This document shows, in pieces, positions 44,996 through 56,164 of a stretch of 64,000 nucleotides of DNA. The position numbers and the translations under genes are program-made. The stretch is taken from positions 18,570,001-18,634,000 of the forward strand of contig NC_134025.1 of NCBI RefSeq assembly GCF_964204645.1, in the 5' to 3' direction. The DNA comes from Tubulanus polymorphus (lineage: Eukaryota; Nemertea; Palaeonemertea; Tubulaniformes; Tubulanidae). The notes beneath the pieces were generated by a model, which saw only the letters and a program-made list of their open reading frames with translations, searched no databases and had not been told where the DNA came from. The stretch's first letter is position 1; each line of letters opens with the position of its first letter.

Positions 44996-45169
44996 TCGGG
45001 CAACGGATAGATAAAACTTTGTTAAACGAAAATGATCGCATTTAAAAATAGATCGGGAAACGCTTTTATGGTCATACCAATCAATCCTTAAGATGCCATT
45101 ATCCTCACCACCCCACCCCAAATTTTTTTTCAACGGATTTGCATCGATCTGAGAAATGATAAAAATTGA

Positions 45170-45361
45170 TTGAAAAGGCGGAAATCCGCCGCACAGCGGA
45201 AAATTATCATCCCTGCTGTGTTCTCTATGTATGTTCTTGGTAAAGACGTCAGTAGGAAAGCCCTTCAGCATCTAGCATTGGATGGTGAAGAGCTTCCCAG
45301 TGATGTCATTATCAAGAAACAAGGTCCAGCATCGATCAGTAGAACAGGGATAAATTCATAG
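45170..45361 (+). CDS. Short frame, possible terminal exon
   Basis: 63 codons. The latter half (SRKALQHLALDGEELPSDVI, then ASISRTGINS) is protein-like and follows possible acceptor AGs at 45244 and 45250. No partner exon and no family recognised; it may be chance. Confidence 0.15.
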   Translation: MKRRKSAAQRKIIIPAVFSMYVLGKDVSRKALQHLALDGEELPSDVIIKKQGPASISRTGINS

Positions 45362-45552
45362 AAATTTTGCACATTTTCTCTTAGTACTTACTCACGCATT
45401 AGAGCTGGTGTACAAAACTTTCCTTATTAATTCCAACCCCTCTAATTTCCATCAGAATGACAAAATATCAGCTGTGTATATCCACTGGTTACAATTTGTA
45501 CCACCAGAAAATTCCACAGAGAACTTTTCTATGAGGATAGGGTACATTAGAT

Positions 45553-46446
45553 CCTAAAAACCAGCGTATAAGTCAAGTTGTTAACTCCCAATTTTACCAC
45601 TATAATATTGGCCTAGACTATGCCAGGTATGTTATTTTTTGACTAGTATTTACAAGAAATCTTTCTCAACAAAGTTTTACAACAAATTCAATGCAACAAG
45701 CAAAATGCCTTGTCCTCTATCGTTATGGATAATATAAAAATGGGGTCCAGGGACCATACCCACTTTGGATGTGGTTTCAAATGCTCAACAATCTAATAAT
45801 CACTTCAATATTCAACACTCCCTGGTGACCAAATACTAAAATCAATTACCCAGAAACCACAATCATAGAAATACTTATTAGAAATATTCATTAAATTATT
45901 GTACTATTCAATGACACCTGGTGACCATATACACGACCAATGACCTTGAAACTCGCCACAATCATAGAACCAGTCATGAGCTACAATTTGCAATTGATTA
46001 TGGTTACAAAATACACATGGTTACAAATTGTATATTATCCAATACTTAACTCCCCTGGTAGCAAGAACAAAGATTCGGTTGATCCAAATTCCCATCACAA
46101 CACCCATCACAAAATTCAATTTAAAATGGCAGACCATTAGGAGGCAACAGGTCTCAGAATTCAGGCCAAAATTGACAAGGGCACCAAAAAGGTCACAGGA
46201 TGGCCATCTTGAATCAGATCGACCCAAATTTTCTTCATGTTTACATGTATGATTCTATTGATTAGCACACAGCAGCAATCTGACTGGTGAGCAAAGGCAT
46301 ATGTCATTAATCAAAATACACTATTCAATAGAACAATTAGCAATACCAATAATTATTCTCAGAGAAATGACTGGACCTATACGTGTGTTATAATCAGGAG
46401 TTTGAAGCCTAAAAATCTACATTGACTCATATGCCGGGTTTTATGG
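45553..46446. mobile_element. Decayed Tigger-like MITE
   Basis: The left end CCTAAAAACCAGCGTATAAG and the right end (inverse) CCATAAAACCCGGCATATGA both resemble the pogo element's end at 12515 (CCGTAAAAACCGGCG). The interior (about 890 bp) has no transposase and includes repeat V near 46130. TA follows the right end. Confidence 0.6.
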
Positions 46447-46539
46447 TACTTTACGAATGGCCTGAAACCTGTATGTTAATACCCCAATATACCACCTCCC
46501 TCAGCAAGTTTACATTCCTGATGTCATCGAGAATCGCCA

Positions 46540-46783
46540 TGGCTCGAAAACCCTGCCGAAGTAACCCAGGTGCGCAGCTACGTGTGTAGCTCAAATATGT
46601 TAATATGAGCAATCAGGAATTGTGTTTTTCCATTTAAAGGTTATCAATGAAATTTAGCAGTTACATAACAGGCAATCAATTTTTGTGCGGCAAACCTGCA
46701 ACCTCAGGCTAGTTAGGCAGGGTTTTGTGGCTGAGTCCAGCAATGCCATCAGGTTCGAATCCCTGCAGAGGGAAGATCGAATA
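46540..46783. mobile_element. Foldback element with tRNA-like ends, copy 2
   Basis: The right arm holds the clearest tRNA-like module of the family: GCAGGG at about 46712, TGGCTGAGTCC (A-box-like), GGTTCGAATCC (B box) and CCCTGC pairing with the first GCAGGG. The left arm (CTCGAAAACCCTGCC, then GTGCGCAGCTACGTG) is a degraded inverse. Confidence 0.6.
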
Positions 46784-46923
46784 AACATACAATATCAACA
46801 ATTCCTAACAAATGTTTAAATTACTACTAAGAAAATATATCCCACTGGTATATCCGGTTAAAATTATATGCAAGGGTGTTCCAAACACTGTCAAGGGAGG
46901 AGGTAACAGTTTATAATTCCATT

Positions 46924-47022
46924 TTAACGACATGTAAATGCTGGCATTCCACTCATTGTTTTCTGTCTCTTCTTTGCTCTCAAGTTTTCGAAAAATTCCT
47001 TGATGTCTTCCTCTCTCACCAC
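46924..47022 (-). CDS. Terminal exon of a host-type gene (unidentified)
   Basis: The acceptor TTCTTTTGTCTGTCAG has a strong pyrimidine tract. The exon then reads, in phase 0, VVREEDIKEFFENLRAKKRQ, then KTMSGMPAFTCR and a stop: 99 bp. It is acidic then basic, probably a helix followed by a basic tail. The exon at 54613-54674 ends in phase 0 and joins in frame to give a continuous helical segment, which is why I treat the two as one gene with a long intron. I do not recognise the protein. Confidence 0.55.
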   Translation of the reverse strand: MVREEDIKEFFENLRAKKRQKTMSGMPAFTCR

Positions 47023-47500
47023 CTGACAGACAAAAGAAATCAAGTCCAGTCAAGCATGATTCATTTATAGTGGTATTGACATAAGATTATAATCTAACAA
47101 CTAGAAAGTAACTTTTAAATAGGACGACGACAGAGAATCGAAATTCAAAGTGGAACTCAGGGTGAAGACGAGTTAGGTTGGTTGCTAAGGCTTACACACT
47201 GTAGTGCTTTTCAAACATATTTGCAAGTCAGGTCCAAACGAAGTTGCACTGTTAGACAAAGAGTTGAACATATAATGCAAGTTTAAGGTATTACAGAGAT
47301 TTAAGGCAAAACGGAGCAGTTAGCATCCCTGCAAGTTTGAAAACTAGAGGGAAAAAGGTCCCGAGGCTCGAAATATTGTAAGCTCGATCAACAAAATCGT
47401 CCTCGGTATGGATTGATATTGCCTTACATACAATTAGAGGGGTTGAGAAACAAGGTATCATTTTAGCCATCGGTGCATGTTTAATCAAAGTTATACTTAC

Positions 47501-47599
47501 CATGACCACCGGATACAGTCTGCTCTCGGCACAATCGCCAAGAACCCATGACATAGGCCAATGACCATGCAGTCCATGGGGTACAAGCTTCACATCCAT
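47501..47599 (-). CDS. Candidate 99-bp exon, two frames open
   Basis: Excellent splice sites: acceptor ACTGTGTTAACAG and donor ATG|GTAAGTAT. The 99 bp is open in phase 0 (MDVKLVPHGLHGHWPMSWVL and on), which would allow it to be a cassette exon between 54613 and 46924. It is also open in phase 1 (GCEACTPWTAWSLAYVMGSW, then RLCREQTVSGGH), which looks slightly like a thrombospondin type 1 start (PWTxWS). The two readings cannot be separated here. Confidence 0.35.
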
Positions 47600-49949
47600 C
47601 TGTTAACACAGTTATTTGAAGCTGTTCACAGACTGAACCATAGGCCAACTGCTAACTGTACCCTTAGGCCCTGGAGCTAGTCAAACGATCGACCAAGTGG
47701 AACAGAATGAATATTTAGCAGCAGTCTCATTAGAATTCTTACATAACATCTTAAAGATTGATTATGGGAATCTTTGACTTGAAAAATGTTTGATAGATCA
47801 AGGAGAATGATACAAAACAACTACGATGAGGGTGTAGGCCGGTTACTGACGAGAAGTTACCTAATCGTTGGTGGTTAAAGCTTATATAATCGGATGGGAT
47901 ATTTGTGAAAATATCCGAACGTGAAACTAATATGGCTACAGTCGAAATTAAAACTAGTTACTGACGAAATTAAGTTACGGCTTAAAGGTTTTAATGGTTT
48001 CACAAAAGGAATTTTTTATAGTAAAAGTTATCGTGAATAATATTTCTTCTGCTAATTCAAGACCTTTTTGATGTAACGAGCATGTGGATTGTAGCCTACG
48101 CACGACCCGGTCTGTAACGCGCATTATCTATTACTGATACATACACAGTGATCGCCGCGTATATAAGGCGATATTGACGCGCGCTCTCATCACTGTGTGG
48201 CAAACTAGATACACATAATCGGGCTCTAAAAACGGATCGCTGACGCGAAAGTCCAAAAGAATTAATGACGATAAATCATTTTACTAGTAATAGTAAGATA
48301 GTTTTCAGCGTTGCTCAACGTACGAGTATCAATTCAACAGCAGCTTATGTTGAATCGATGTAGCACATGTACTCGCCGAGTCCATATCACCAATGCGTAA
48401 ACATTCAATTAATCCGCTGACACACACACCAAGAAAATACGGAAATTTCGGGCAATAAACAACAATACGGAAATAAACAACTCAATTATGGAATAGGCAT
48501 GTAAAGTGCTATTTCAAAAATGTATGCGTGGCACTATCTTAAGCGCGGACTAATTCAGTTTTACCTCTAGACAGGGGTGGCGCTACTTTAGAGTTTCAAT
48601 TCTTTATTTCGGCAATATTTAATTAACCAAATCACAAAAATTCACCATATATGAATTCAACCTTCTATGTTTCATATTTAAGCGACTGTGAAAGTTCCAG
48701 ACGCGTACGTGGCGTTAAACTGACGTTATCGTTTGACGTGACGGATTTCACGATAACAATAGGACGTTTCCTACATACCGTTGTCCTAAAAACTTATTTC
48801 AAGCTAATTCATTTTTTGGAAAGAATAGTTTGAAGATTCAAGTAATTGCAACTTCCCTCCTTAATTTATATTCCTTGGAACTTGTCCCTTAAGTATGTTC
48901 AATAAAGGAACATGGGTCCAGTAGGATCAACTAAATACATAAGTTTTGAACACAAAAATCGATTTGTTCTCGAAGGACAAATAATATAAGCCCCAAGCTT
49001 ACATGAAAACCTCATGTAAATTTCAACGAAGCAAAATTCAGCTCCCCAGAAATTTGAAAATGGATAATGCTTCAAGGGGTTCCTAGGTATTATATTTCTT
49101 AAATTTCCATTTTCAATATATAGAATTGAGTGACACATTAGAATGGTACTGGGTGCGTCAGGAGTCAGGGAGTTGTTAGCAAGATTTCAGAGAGGAAGGT
49201 CCTCAACCAACAGGAATTATTATATTATTCAAGTAAAATTTACTGAAAATATTTTCAACTAGGTTCAACTAGTCTATCCAGCTCTCTACAGCAATTAGAG
49301 GAATAATGGATGATATTTATTATCTATGACTGGATCGAGTTAGCTGATAAGAACAGGTTTGCGCAGCTGTATTTAACTTTATTTTAATTCATAGTTATGG
49401 CAATTAAAAGTTAAGAATACCTTTTTTACGCTCTCTTAACTAACATTAGAGTTAAATATTTTTGCATTGCGTAGTCATGCAAAGTTAAAGATTTTAATAA
49501 GTAACGCAGTTATCAGTCCGAGAACTGGTGAATCCTCAATTTCGCTTGGAGGAGCAACTTCACATCAAGATTCAACGGAATGCAAAACATCACTTCGAAA
49601 TTCAACTGAATGCAAAACGTCACTGAGATTCAACATCGCCGAGACTTGACGCAGAATCAACTTTGATTTCCCTTTGGACTGTTAACTGACTGGTTATTCG
49701 TGGGCGTGGAGCCCGGAAACTCTGCCGTAGTTAATAACTTTTTTATCGTGCATTGGAGACGACGAATTCAATCGTATCGTTCGTGAGGACCGTTTACTTT
49801 TTATCCGACAATTGCGTGCGCACCGTATGTGTTGAACTTTTAACTGTAAATCTGATTTTTCAATTTAGACTTTACTTTAAGTTCGATCTTAATCTTAATT
49901 GATTTTTTAGGTTTCTAATTTCATTTAATTTCTAAATTCTGCAAATAAT
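47600..49949. other. No supported gene; CpG-containing stretch with TATA box; repeat T copy 2
   Basis: 48080-48430 is less AT-rich and has many CpG, with a TATA-like box at 48160. 48900-49010 is the second copy of repeat T. 49565-49635 has a short direct repeat (ATTCAAC-GAATGCAAAAC, twice). No frame carries a recognisable motif. Confidence 0.35.
48160..48168 (+). promoter_or_regulatory. Candidate core promoter (TATATAAGG)
   Basis: TATATAAGG sits in locally GC-richer, CpG-containing sequence (ATCGCCGCG before, CGATATTGACGCGCGC after), unlike the random AT-rich TATA matches elsewhere. A start near 48190-48200 would be expected. No convincing first exon follows, so it may drive a non-coding transcript or an exon I cannot see. 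Confidence 0.3.
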
Positions 49950-51160
49950 TGTTATATTTGTGCATGCTTCACTGAAGATATATATTGTTCATATCCATAG
50001 TTCAAATACTATTTCGTTGTCAGTGTGTCATTTAGGGATTTATTATTCGAACTCACCCACACAGTGGCGATCTTTGGTAAGTGCGGTTACATTCGGAAAC
50101 TATGTAAGTGAGTCCATAGAGGAAGGAGTGGTTTATGACACCAATATTTCTACCAGTACTCGATACATGAATAATATATCTACTCTACAATATGAATGAT
50201 GCTATCCCAACTTTCACGATAATTGGAAATTTCCTGGTTCGCATATATAATGTTCTAACTGCTGTCAAACATGCCTGAGTAACAGATTGACTAGTGATCC
50301 CCAATCTGATGGATGTCCACACTACAAAAAGCGTAAACATTGCTTCCAATGTTACAAATCTGACCATACCGAATGTGATTGACCTCGACTCAATGCAAGG
50401 AACCTGACACGTAGGTCAGATGAGGAACTAATCAACAAAGAACGAGACCCTCGAATGACAACAGCTGTGAAATGGGTCAAGCACCTTAAAACGAAGCAAA
50501 CGATAGAATTTAAGAAGTATTAAACTCAAATATGAGAAATTTCAAGTATCCAAATGGCACTGTAATTTTACAGTCGGGTGCTAATACTGAGAATATCGAC
50601 CAGCTATTATTGAAAGCTGATTCCGATGTTCTTGATCCAGAGTGGTGTCTGCTTTGATTAGTCATCTAGGCATGAATGATGCTGAACATGAATCAAATTC
50701 AGATCACGATAAAATGAACATGACATTTGCTGTAACCAAAATCCAGGAACATTACCTACAAGGGAAAGTATTCTTCCGAAAATAGGGGAATATCCAATTT
50801 TCTTGAGAAAAACGTGATAAGACAATTTGGCTCTCATCAAATTCCCTCTTTGACCACAGCTCTGGCCTATATTGTTGACAAACACTCCAGTCATTTCGAA
50901 CAAGGTCACACAACAGGTGTCTGAGGCATTCCCCATTCTGGTCTAAAAACTAAATGCTAGCTACCAAGCTGTTAGATACGATAATTCCCCATCATCACGT
51001 GAATGTCTACATAGAATCTTTTTTGTTTGCAGACGATAGTAATTTTTTTGTTAGTGATAAGGATCCCTGTAACTTAGAAATCATCCTTCATACAGAACTT
51101 GATAAATTACTTCAATGGTTCAAAGCTAACAGAGTAAACAGACTGCCAGTCTGATGTGGG
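49950..51160 (+). pseudogene. Decayed LINE with zinc-knuckle ORF1 remnant and RT fragment
   Basis: Near 50305-50385 the reading CPHYKKRKHCFQCYKSDHTEC fits a C-x2-C-x4-H-x4-C knuckle whose last Cys codon has become TGA. It is followed by RRSDEELINKERDPRMTTAV (near 50410-50470). Near 50660 is LISHLGMNDAEHESNSDH, and near 51015-51145 FLFADDSNFFVSDKDPCNLE, then LDKLLQWFKANR, the RT catalytic and thumb motifs of CR1-like LINEs. Large parts are missing between them. Order (knuckle ORF1, then RT) and strand agree with one element. Confidence 0.6.
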
Positions 51161-52880
51161 CAAGTATCTATCCATTCGAATTATACGGACACACACTAAA
51201 AACACAAACACACACTAACCAACGCTGGCTAACTGGTCCCAGTTGCTTGTTACTAAGCCAAGAGTGAATAGAGCAAAACTTTTCCAGACTTTACCCAAAT
51301 TAGCAATGAAAATTCAAGTTTTTCATTCAAGAGTGAATATTTCTCCGAATGCCTATGTCAGTTTTTTTTACATTACAGTGTCAAACCCAATTTGAAAGGT
51401 TATATCTAGACGGCTAAAGGGAAAATAACGGCAAACGAATCATTGAGATAGTTCCAGATAACGATTGTAAAATAATACATCCACAGACTCTGAAGAGTTG
51501 ATAGATGCACAATATTAACCAGATCAAATCTATGTGCAACATGAAATTATTTCTCCCCAAACGAAACTAAATATTCAAGCAAGGATTAATTAACAAAGGC
51601 CCCCAGGGCTTATACCTTCATGATGCATTAGAAGATGATTCAGTATTCAAAGTTTAACAGAAAGATTTACATTGTAACGGTGTAATTTTAAAATATTTAA
51701 GATGGTATAGGCTATGTGGCGATAATGTTGATTGTCTGTTGTGGCTTGTCTTTTCATGTAATACCAGACGACCAAAGGTCATGTGCTCTCGAGGTACAGT
51801 TTTTTTATAATATCGATGAAAACATATTACATTGTTCATTCCTCTTACTACTCTTTAAATTATGCGGATCTGTTTGCTTTAACAACTGCCCTCGGCACTA
51901 CGGTGAGACTTGATGCCTCGGACAGTGGTAGGCAGGAACACATCGATTTGTTTTGCTTTAGAGTGAAATATGGCCGGTTATAGGACCAATGTCTATCACT
52001 TTCTAAGACTTTTTAATGATGATTAATAATAATTGGACCAATAACTACTTAAGTGAAAATCGATTAAGTTTATTTCATTCTAAATAATAATTGCCCATTG
52101 GCCAAAAGATTCTACCACAGCCTTATGAAGTGCCGAGATGAGATGATTAGGCAAAGTTCAAATTATCAGTAAGCAATAGGGATGCAAATTGTAATAGTCA
52201 AGTAGATTCGCTCGCGGTTTGAAGAATTAACCATAGCAGCTACATCGGCATGTTGCGAATCCAACGACAGACAGAGCTGCAACACTGCGCCAGATTCTAT
52301 ACTGATAATTTTGCAGTCGAGTAAGACCGATTCTATCGCGACATCAGGTCTGAAGACTGCCACTGCTGCAGCCTCAGCCGGGAATCAGAGCGTTATGACA
52401 AAAGGCGTCCATAATGCTCGTACTCCCCACACAATGCCCATGTAGAGACGGGATCGCTGCGGATAAGCCGTGTCATGCCATGACGATTAGTTGTAGGCCT
52501 ATCCTAAAACAATACTAGTTCACCTGTTCAGTGTTTTCTTTATGCAAATAAGATAAGTATTGCGTAAAATTCATCCGAATAATCGTACACACGTTTTATT
52601 CACCAAAATAAGCACTGGTGCAGTAAAAATCAATTTTAGAATGAAAAATATTTTCAAATTAATATTTCTATTTTCATACATTATAGATTTAGAATACAAC
52701 TTTGGCAAGGAAAATGTGTTACTAAACAGTCTATCCAATGGACTCCGTTGCAGGTGCACGTAGCTGATTGGTTGTTGCGATGCATAGGGAACCATTAATG
52801 AGGAATCTGAGATGCCGACTGTTGCTACGCAATACATCTGCAGTAAATGAATAAAAGCACGACACACTGCCATACAACTC
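51161..52880. other. Unannotated except repeat S copy 2
   Basis: 51590-51750 is repeat S. 52166-52500 is GC-richer and open on the minus strand (VAIESVLLDCKIISIESGAV, then NSSNRERIYL), with no splice sites I trust; it is possibly an exon. Nothing else is seen. Confidence 0.35.
51590..51750 (+). repeat. Repeat S copy 2
   Basis: Matches 27305-27470 (AACAAAGGCCCCCAGGGCTT, then TATAGGCTATGTGGCGATAA) in the same orientation, but without the 138-bp tandem units downstream. Confidence 0.75.
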
Positions 52881-53044
52881 GGCAATAATTTCGGTCTACC
52901 TGTAAAATTAAAGGCTTTCAAGGACTTAGTCTTCCAACTTTTCAAGTTTAAAGACTCCCACTGACTTTCCCATCCCAAAACAAAGAATTTAAGACCGCTA
53001 CGGTACTGACCCCCTTGGTGCAAGGTGCCCTTTCGCGCCAAGTG
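52881..53044. repeat. Repeat Q copy 2
   Basis: 164 bp matching 1147-1310 from GGCAATAATTTCGGTCT to CCAAGTGA. The neighbouring sequence differs on both sides, so these are the limits of the shared unit. The 156-codon minus frame across it is an artefact. Confidence 0.85.
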
Positions 53045-53104
53045 ATGTAGTCATCTGCATATTTATTCACTCTGAGAATATCATTCAAAAATCTTCTTAA
53101 TACT

Positions 53105-53205
53105 ATTGTCTCAGCAAACTTGGATAGTCTTTCAGTTTAGATTTCATATAATTGTACCCTTAAGAAAAAGTTGTTCGTTCAAAATCCTAATACAATCATG
53201 ATAGT
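53105..53205 (-). pseudogene. Decayed duplicate of the exon at 54613-54674
   Basis: The plus-strand sequence CTCAGCAAACTTGGAT, then AGTCTTTCAGTTTAGATTTC through AATACAATCATGA parallels 54621-54720, including intron sequence. Here the frame is shortened by 4 bases, the donor is lost and the last Lys codons end in a stop, so it is non-functional. It lies 1.5 kb from the good exon. Confidence 0.7.
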
Positions 53206-53420
53206 ATTAACTACTCAGTACTATCAACTTCTATCACTTATCAACCCAATACAATGTGAAGTAATCTTGAATACAAAGTTGCCAGATCTATTTTTGTAGC
53301 GTATTTAACCCCATTAATCGGATCTTTCGTTAATTCAATGACTGTAAAAATGGTGTGCTTTGGTTCACGGTAAACATACACGACACGATGCCGACAAACT
53401 CATAGTAGCTCTCTCGTTCC

Positions 53421-53644
53421 TCAAGAGCTGATAAAAAATTGGTTTGCCATATCCTTTAATGAATGACCAGTTGATGGGATATTATTCACTCTTGGATGCA
53501 GTAATCCCTTGACCTTAATTACTAGTAAGGCTGAATGATAGAAACCACAGGGATCCAGATGTGTTATGATAGCAACCATTTGATGCACTGTGGTCATAAC
53601 CAATGGGATACACTTAAGTGCTACAGGTCTAGGCCCAGCCAAGT
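53421..53644 (-). CDS. Candidate terminal exon, unidentified
   Basis: The acceptor CTGTTCCCACCCTTAAG is followed by 74 open codons to a stop, from LAGPRPVALKCIPLVMTTVH through MANQFFISS. Its phase-1 start does not match the phase-0 end of the exon at 54613, so it is not simply the next exon of that gene. It is either another gene, an alternative end, or chance. Confidence 0.25.
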
Positions 53645-54036
53645 CTTAAGGGTGGGAACAGATCTGAATGCAAAAAGCTCATGGAAATAATGAAGTTTGT
53701 CTTTTCAGCTTCATTTTTTCAGTGAAGTCTTGGGCTTATAATGGTCAAGGATCCATTTGAGTAAAAACTATGTATACTTTAAAATGTCCACATCAACAAA
53801 TGTATATTTAAAGCAGGATAAGCATGCAAATATATCAAGAATTATGAATGGGCTTGATAAATCACATTACAGATGGTATGCACATAAAGCATAAGGCAAT
53901 TGCTTAAATGAGTATCTATGTCAAATGTGTACGTGCATAAACATATTTTACCATTTTCAAAATAATGATCATAACCTGCGCAAGAAATGAAATCCATCAT
54001 TCTTGACCGAACACAAATAATACAATCACAACACAA

Positions 54037-54563
54037 CAGACCTGCCAACCCTTTGTCTGACTTAATCAGAAAAATTTCTTAGTTATCAAAATATTTGAAA
54101 TTTTTCAGTAACAAACATGTAGTTATAATATATGACATTGGAGTAGAAAAACCGATCAATTTTACTCGATTTTGGGTAACTCTTCCTTTTCTTTGTAACC
54201 GCTTTGTTATTTGTTGTTAGGTTTTTCATCACTTTGGATGAAATGTTGTTAAATCAATTAAATCATCCCGATCCCGGTCAGTAGCCGCCATTAAAACAGT
54301 CACACTATTTAGAGTCAAGAACCGATGCAACTGGTAGGCAGTGGAAGAATGTGTTCACAAACCTTTTTTTAAAATTCTTTTATATTTGGAAAATAATTTC
54401 TGCTATAAATGTAGCAGAATCATGCTACACAAATTTCATGAGAATCATGTAATGAAAATAAGACTAAAATCGCATTTTTGAACACCCACTCGTAACACCA
54501 TAATTTGTACTGCCAATCGGTAATGATTACAGGAAAAGGAAAATCGTAAAGTCGGCAGGTCTG
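54037..54563 (-). mobile_element. hAT deletion derivative, copy 2 of the CAGACCTGCCAAC family
   Basis: It begins CAGACCTGCCAACCC and ends GTCGGCAGGTCTG, the same ends as 27615-28883. It retains the start of the transposase gene (minus-strand ATGGCGGCTACTGACCGG near 54290) and the 5'/3' non-coding ends but no domain. No clear duplication flanks it, so the ends may have decayed. Confidence 0.8.
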
Positions 54564-54612
54564 CAATAAATTCACATGGTTTAAGAATAATGAATTAAAA
54601 GAATGACCCTAC

Positions 54613-54674
54613 CTTTCCATTCTCAGCAAATTTGGATAAATAGTCTTTCAGTTCAGATTTCATATCATTGTAAC
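54613..54674 (-). CDS. Internal exon of a host-type gene (unidentified)
   Basis: The acceptor ACTTTTTCTTTAG and the AAAG|GTAGGG donor bound a 62-bp exon reading (after two bases) YNDMKSELKDYLSKFAENGK. It ends in phase 0, and the exon at 46924-47022 continues VVREEDIKEFF, giving a plausible amphipathic-helix C-terminus. The intron between would be about 7.6 kb and filled with repeats. Upstream exons should lie to the right of 54720 but I find none before the retroelement at 55978. A decayed duplicate lies at 53105-53205. Confidence 0.5.
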
Positions 54675-55003
54675 CTAAAGAAAAAGTTCTTTGTTCAAAA
54701 TCGTCATAATACAATCATGAAGACAAATCCAGATTTTGAAACAACTCTAAAAATCCAGAGTTCCAGATATATCTGGAACTCTAGCATCCTGGAATAAGAG
54801 AATTTCAGTAAAAGCTGGTTAGAATCGACGTGTAGTTGACAAAACAAGATAAAGCAAAATATATCTCACTTCAAATGGCTTTCTTGCAACTTTGGTGGCA
54901 TGCATTTTATTGATTGAAATGACTGTGAGGCGGACAATTTTACAAACCATACGCATTGTGAGTACCACTGAATTTTTACAAATGAAAACATGTGTAGTTC
55001 CTA

Positions 55004-55275
55004 AAACATCCTCCCTAGGCAGGGATTTGAACCTGATGGCGTCACTACACTCAGCCACGGCACAAACCCCTGGCACACTAGACCGGGTGAGGTACATTTC
55101 AAGGAAGAACTATAAATGGGAAAACCCGGCCTAAAATAAAATGGGATATCTGATTGGCTGATAATGACATCATCTAAGCTGCACGTGTAGCTGTGCACTC
55201 GGTATGGTGTGGCAGGGTTTCGTACTGTGGCAATCTTGATGCCATCAGGTTCGAATCCCTGCCGGGGAGGATGTT
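55004..55275. mobile_element. Foldback element with tRNA-like ends, copy 3 (best arms)
   Basis: The left arm from AACATCCTCCC through GCCACGGCACAAACCCCTG and the right arm from GGCAGGGTTTCGTACTG through GGGGAGGATGTT are inverses of about 65 bp with a few indels. The right arm contains GGTTCGAATCC (perfect B box) and GGCAGGG/CCCTGCC pairing. The core holds AACCCGGCCTAAAATAAAAT, shared with copy 1. The length is 272 bp. No duplication is certain. Confidence 0.75.
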
Positions 55276-55977
55276 CCTGAAAGGGCTAATGGTATGAAGT
55301 GCTTCCTCGATAAATGACTTGTGGTTGCAATCACTGTTTTTGGAATAGACAGTTAATGTCAGAGATTTAAATCGTTTTCTCTGCCGTTAAGGTTGCAATT
55401 ATCTAATTTTTGTATGATTTCCTTCCCAACTTGATTTTTTAATCAATCAAATTAAGTCATCAAAATTTAGCACTGCTAGATATTTCTGAATTCAGTAAGT
55501 TCATGTAATCCTCATTTGGAAAACAAACTTCCCTAATCAGGAACTGTCGATTTGCAGGAATTGTTATAAGAAATGAAAACTAGAGAGAATCTTTCTATGT
55601 GGATGGGTTAGCAACAAGATAATATCAGTTCGATTGAAGACATTCAAATGAATTCTACTTGCAAATACCTAGGCCTCAATCTATTCCCACTGAACAGTAA
55701 GGATGTTCAACTGTTCAAAATTAACAGTAGTTTCAAATGAATCTAATAACGAATCAAAGAATTCGACGCCTGTAAGACCGAGTGAAAGCTGTTCATCCGA
55801 AAGAAGTGGCAGCCTACTCGCCTTGTAGTTACCACTCTAGTGACAACGTACCCAAAACTGAGCAAATCATAGGAACCTTGATGTGTTTATGTTTCATCAC
55901 GAATCGTAGGCACCGTGTTATTGTCTCATCATACACCTTAGCGTCATCACATTGTGCAAGTAGGACACAGAGGTCCA
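55276..55977. other. No recognised feature
   Basis: A short minus-strand open stretch near 55362-55436 (EIIQKLDNCNLNGRENDLNL) could be an exon but lacks a good acceptor. Nothing else is seen. Confidence 0.3.
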
Positions 55978-56164
55978 CAATTCAATTCAATTCAATATAT
56001 CTTTATTGTCCTTTGAGTAATATAAAATACAAGTCAGGTTTTTTTACAATAAAGATGAGAAAAGGGTAACATAAAAAATTTATAGGAAATCATACTAAAA
56101 ACGCAATTGAAAAAGAATAAACATTAGATAAAAAAGGAAATAACAATAACAGCGATCGATTATT

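Noticed and set aside
46712-46773. A functional tRNA gene
   Set aside because: The module has A- and B-box-like segments and a closing stem but is only about 50-60 nt with no anticodon arm, and it occurs as inverted element ends.
50658-50700. SGNH esterase block III (LISHLGMNDAEHES) in the decayed LINE at 50 kb
   Set aside because: No GDS block upstream and no DxxH block downstream; a single G-x-ND match is not enough.
52571-53041. 156-codon minus-strand frame
   Set aside because: Covers repeat Q copy 2 and its flank; the other copy has stops in the same frame, so no coding constraint.
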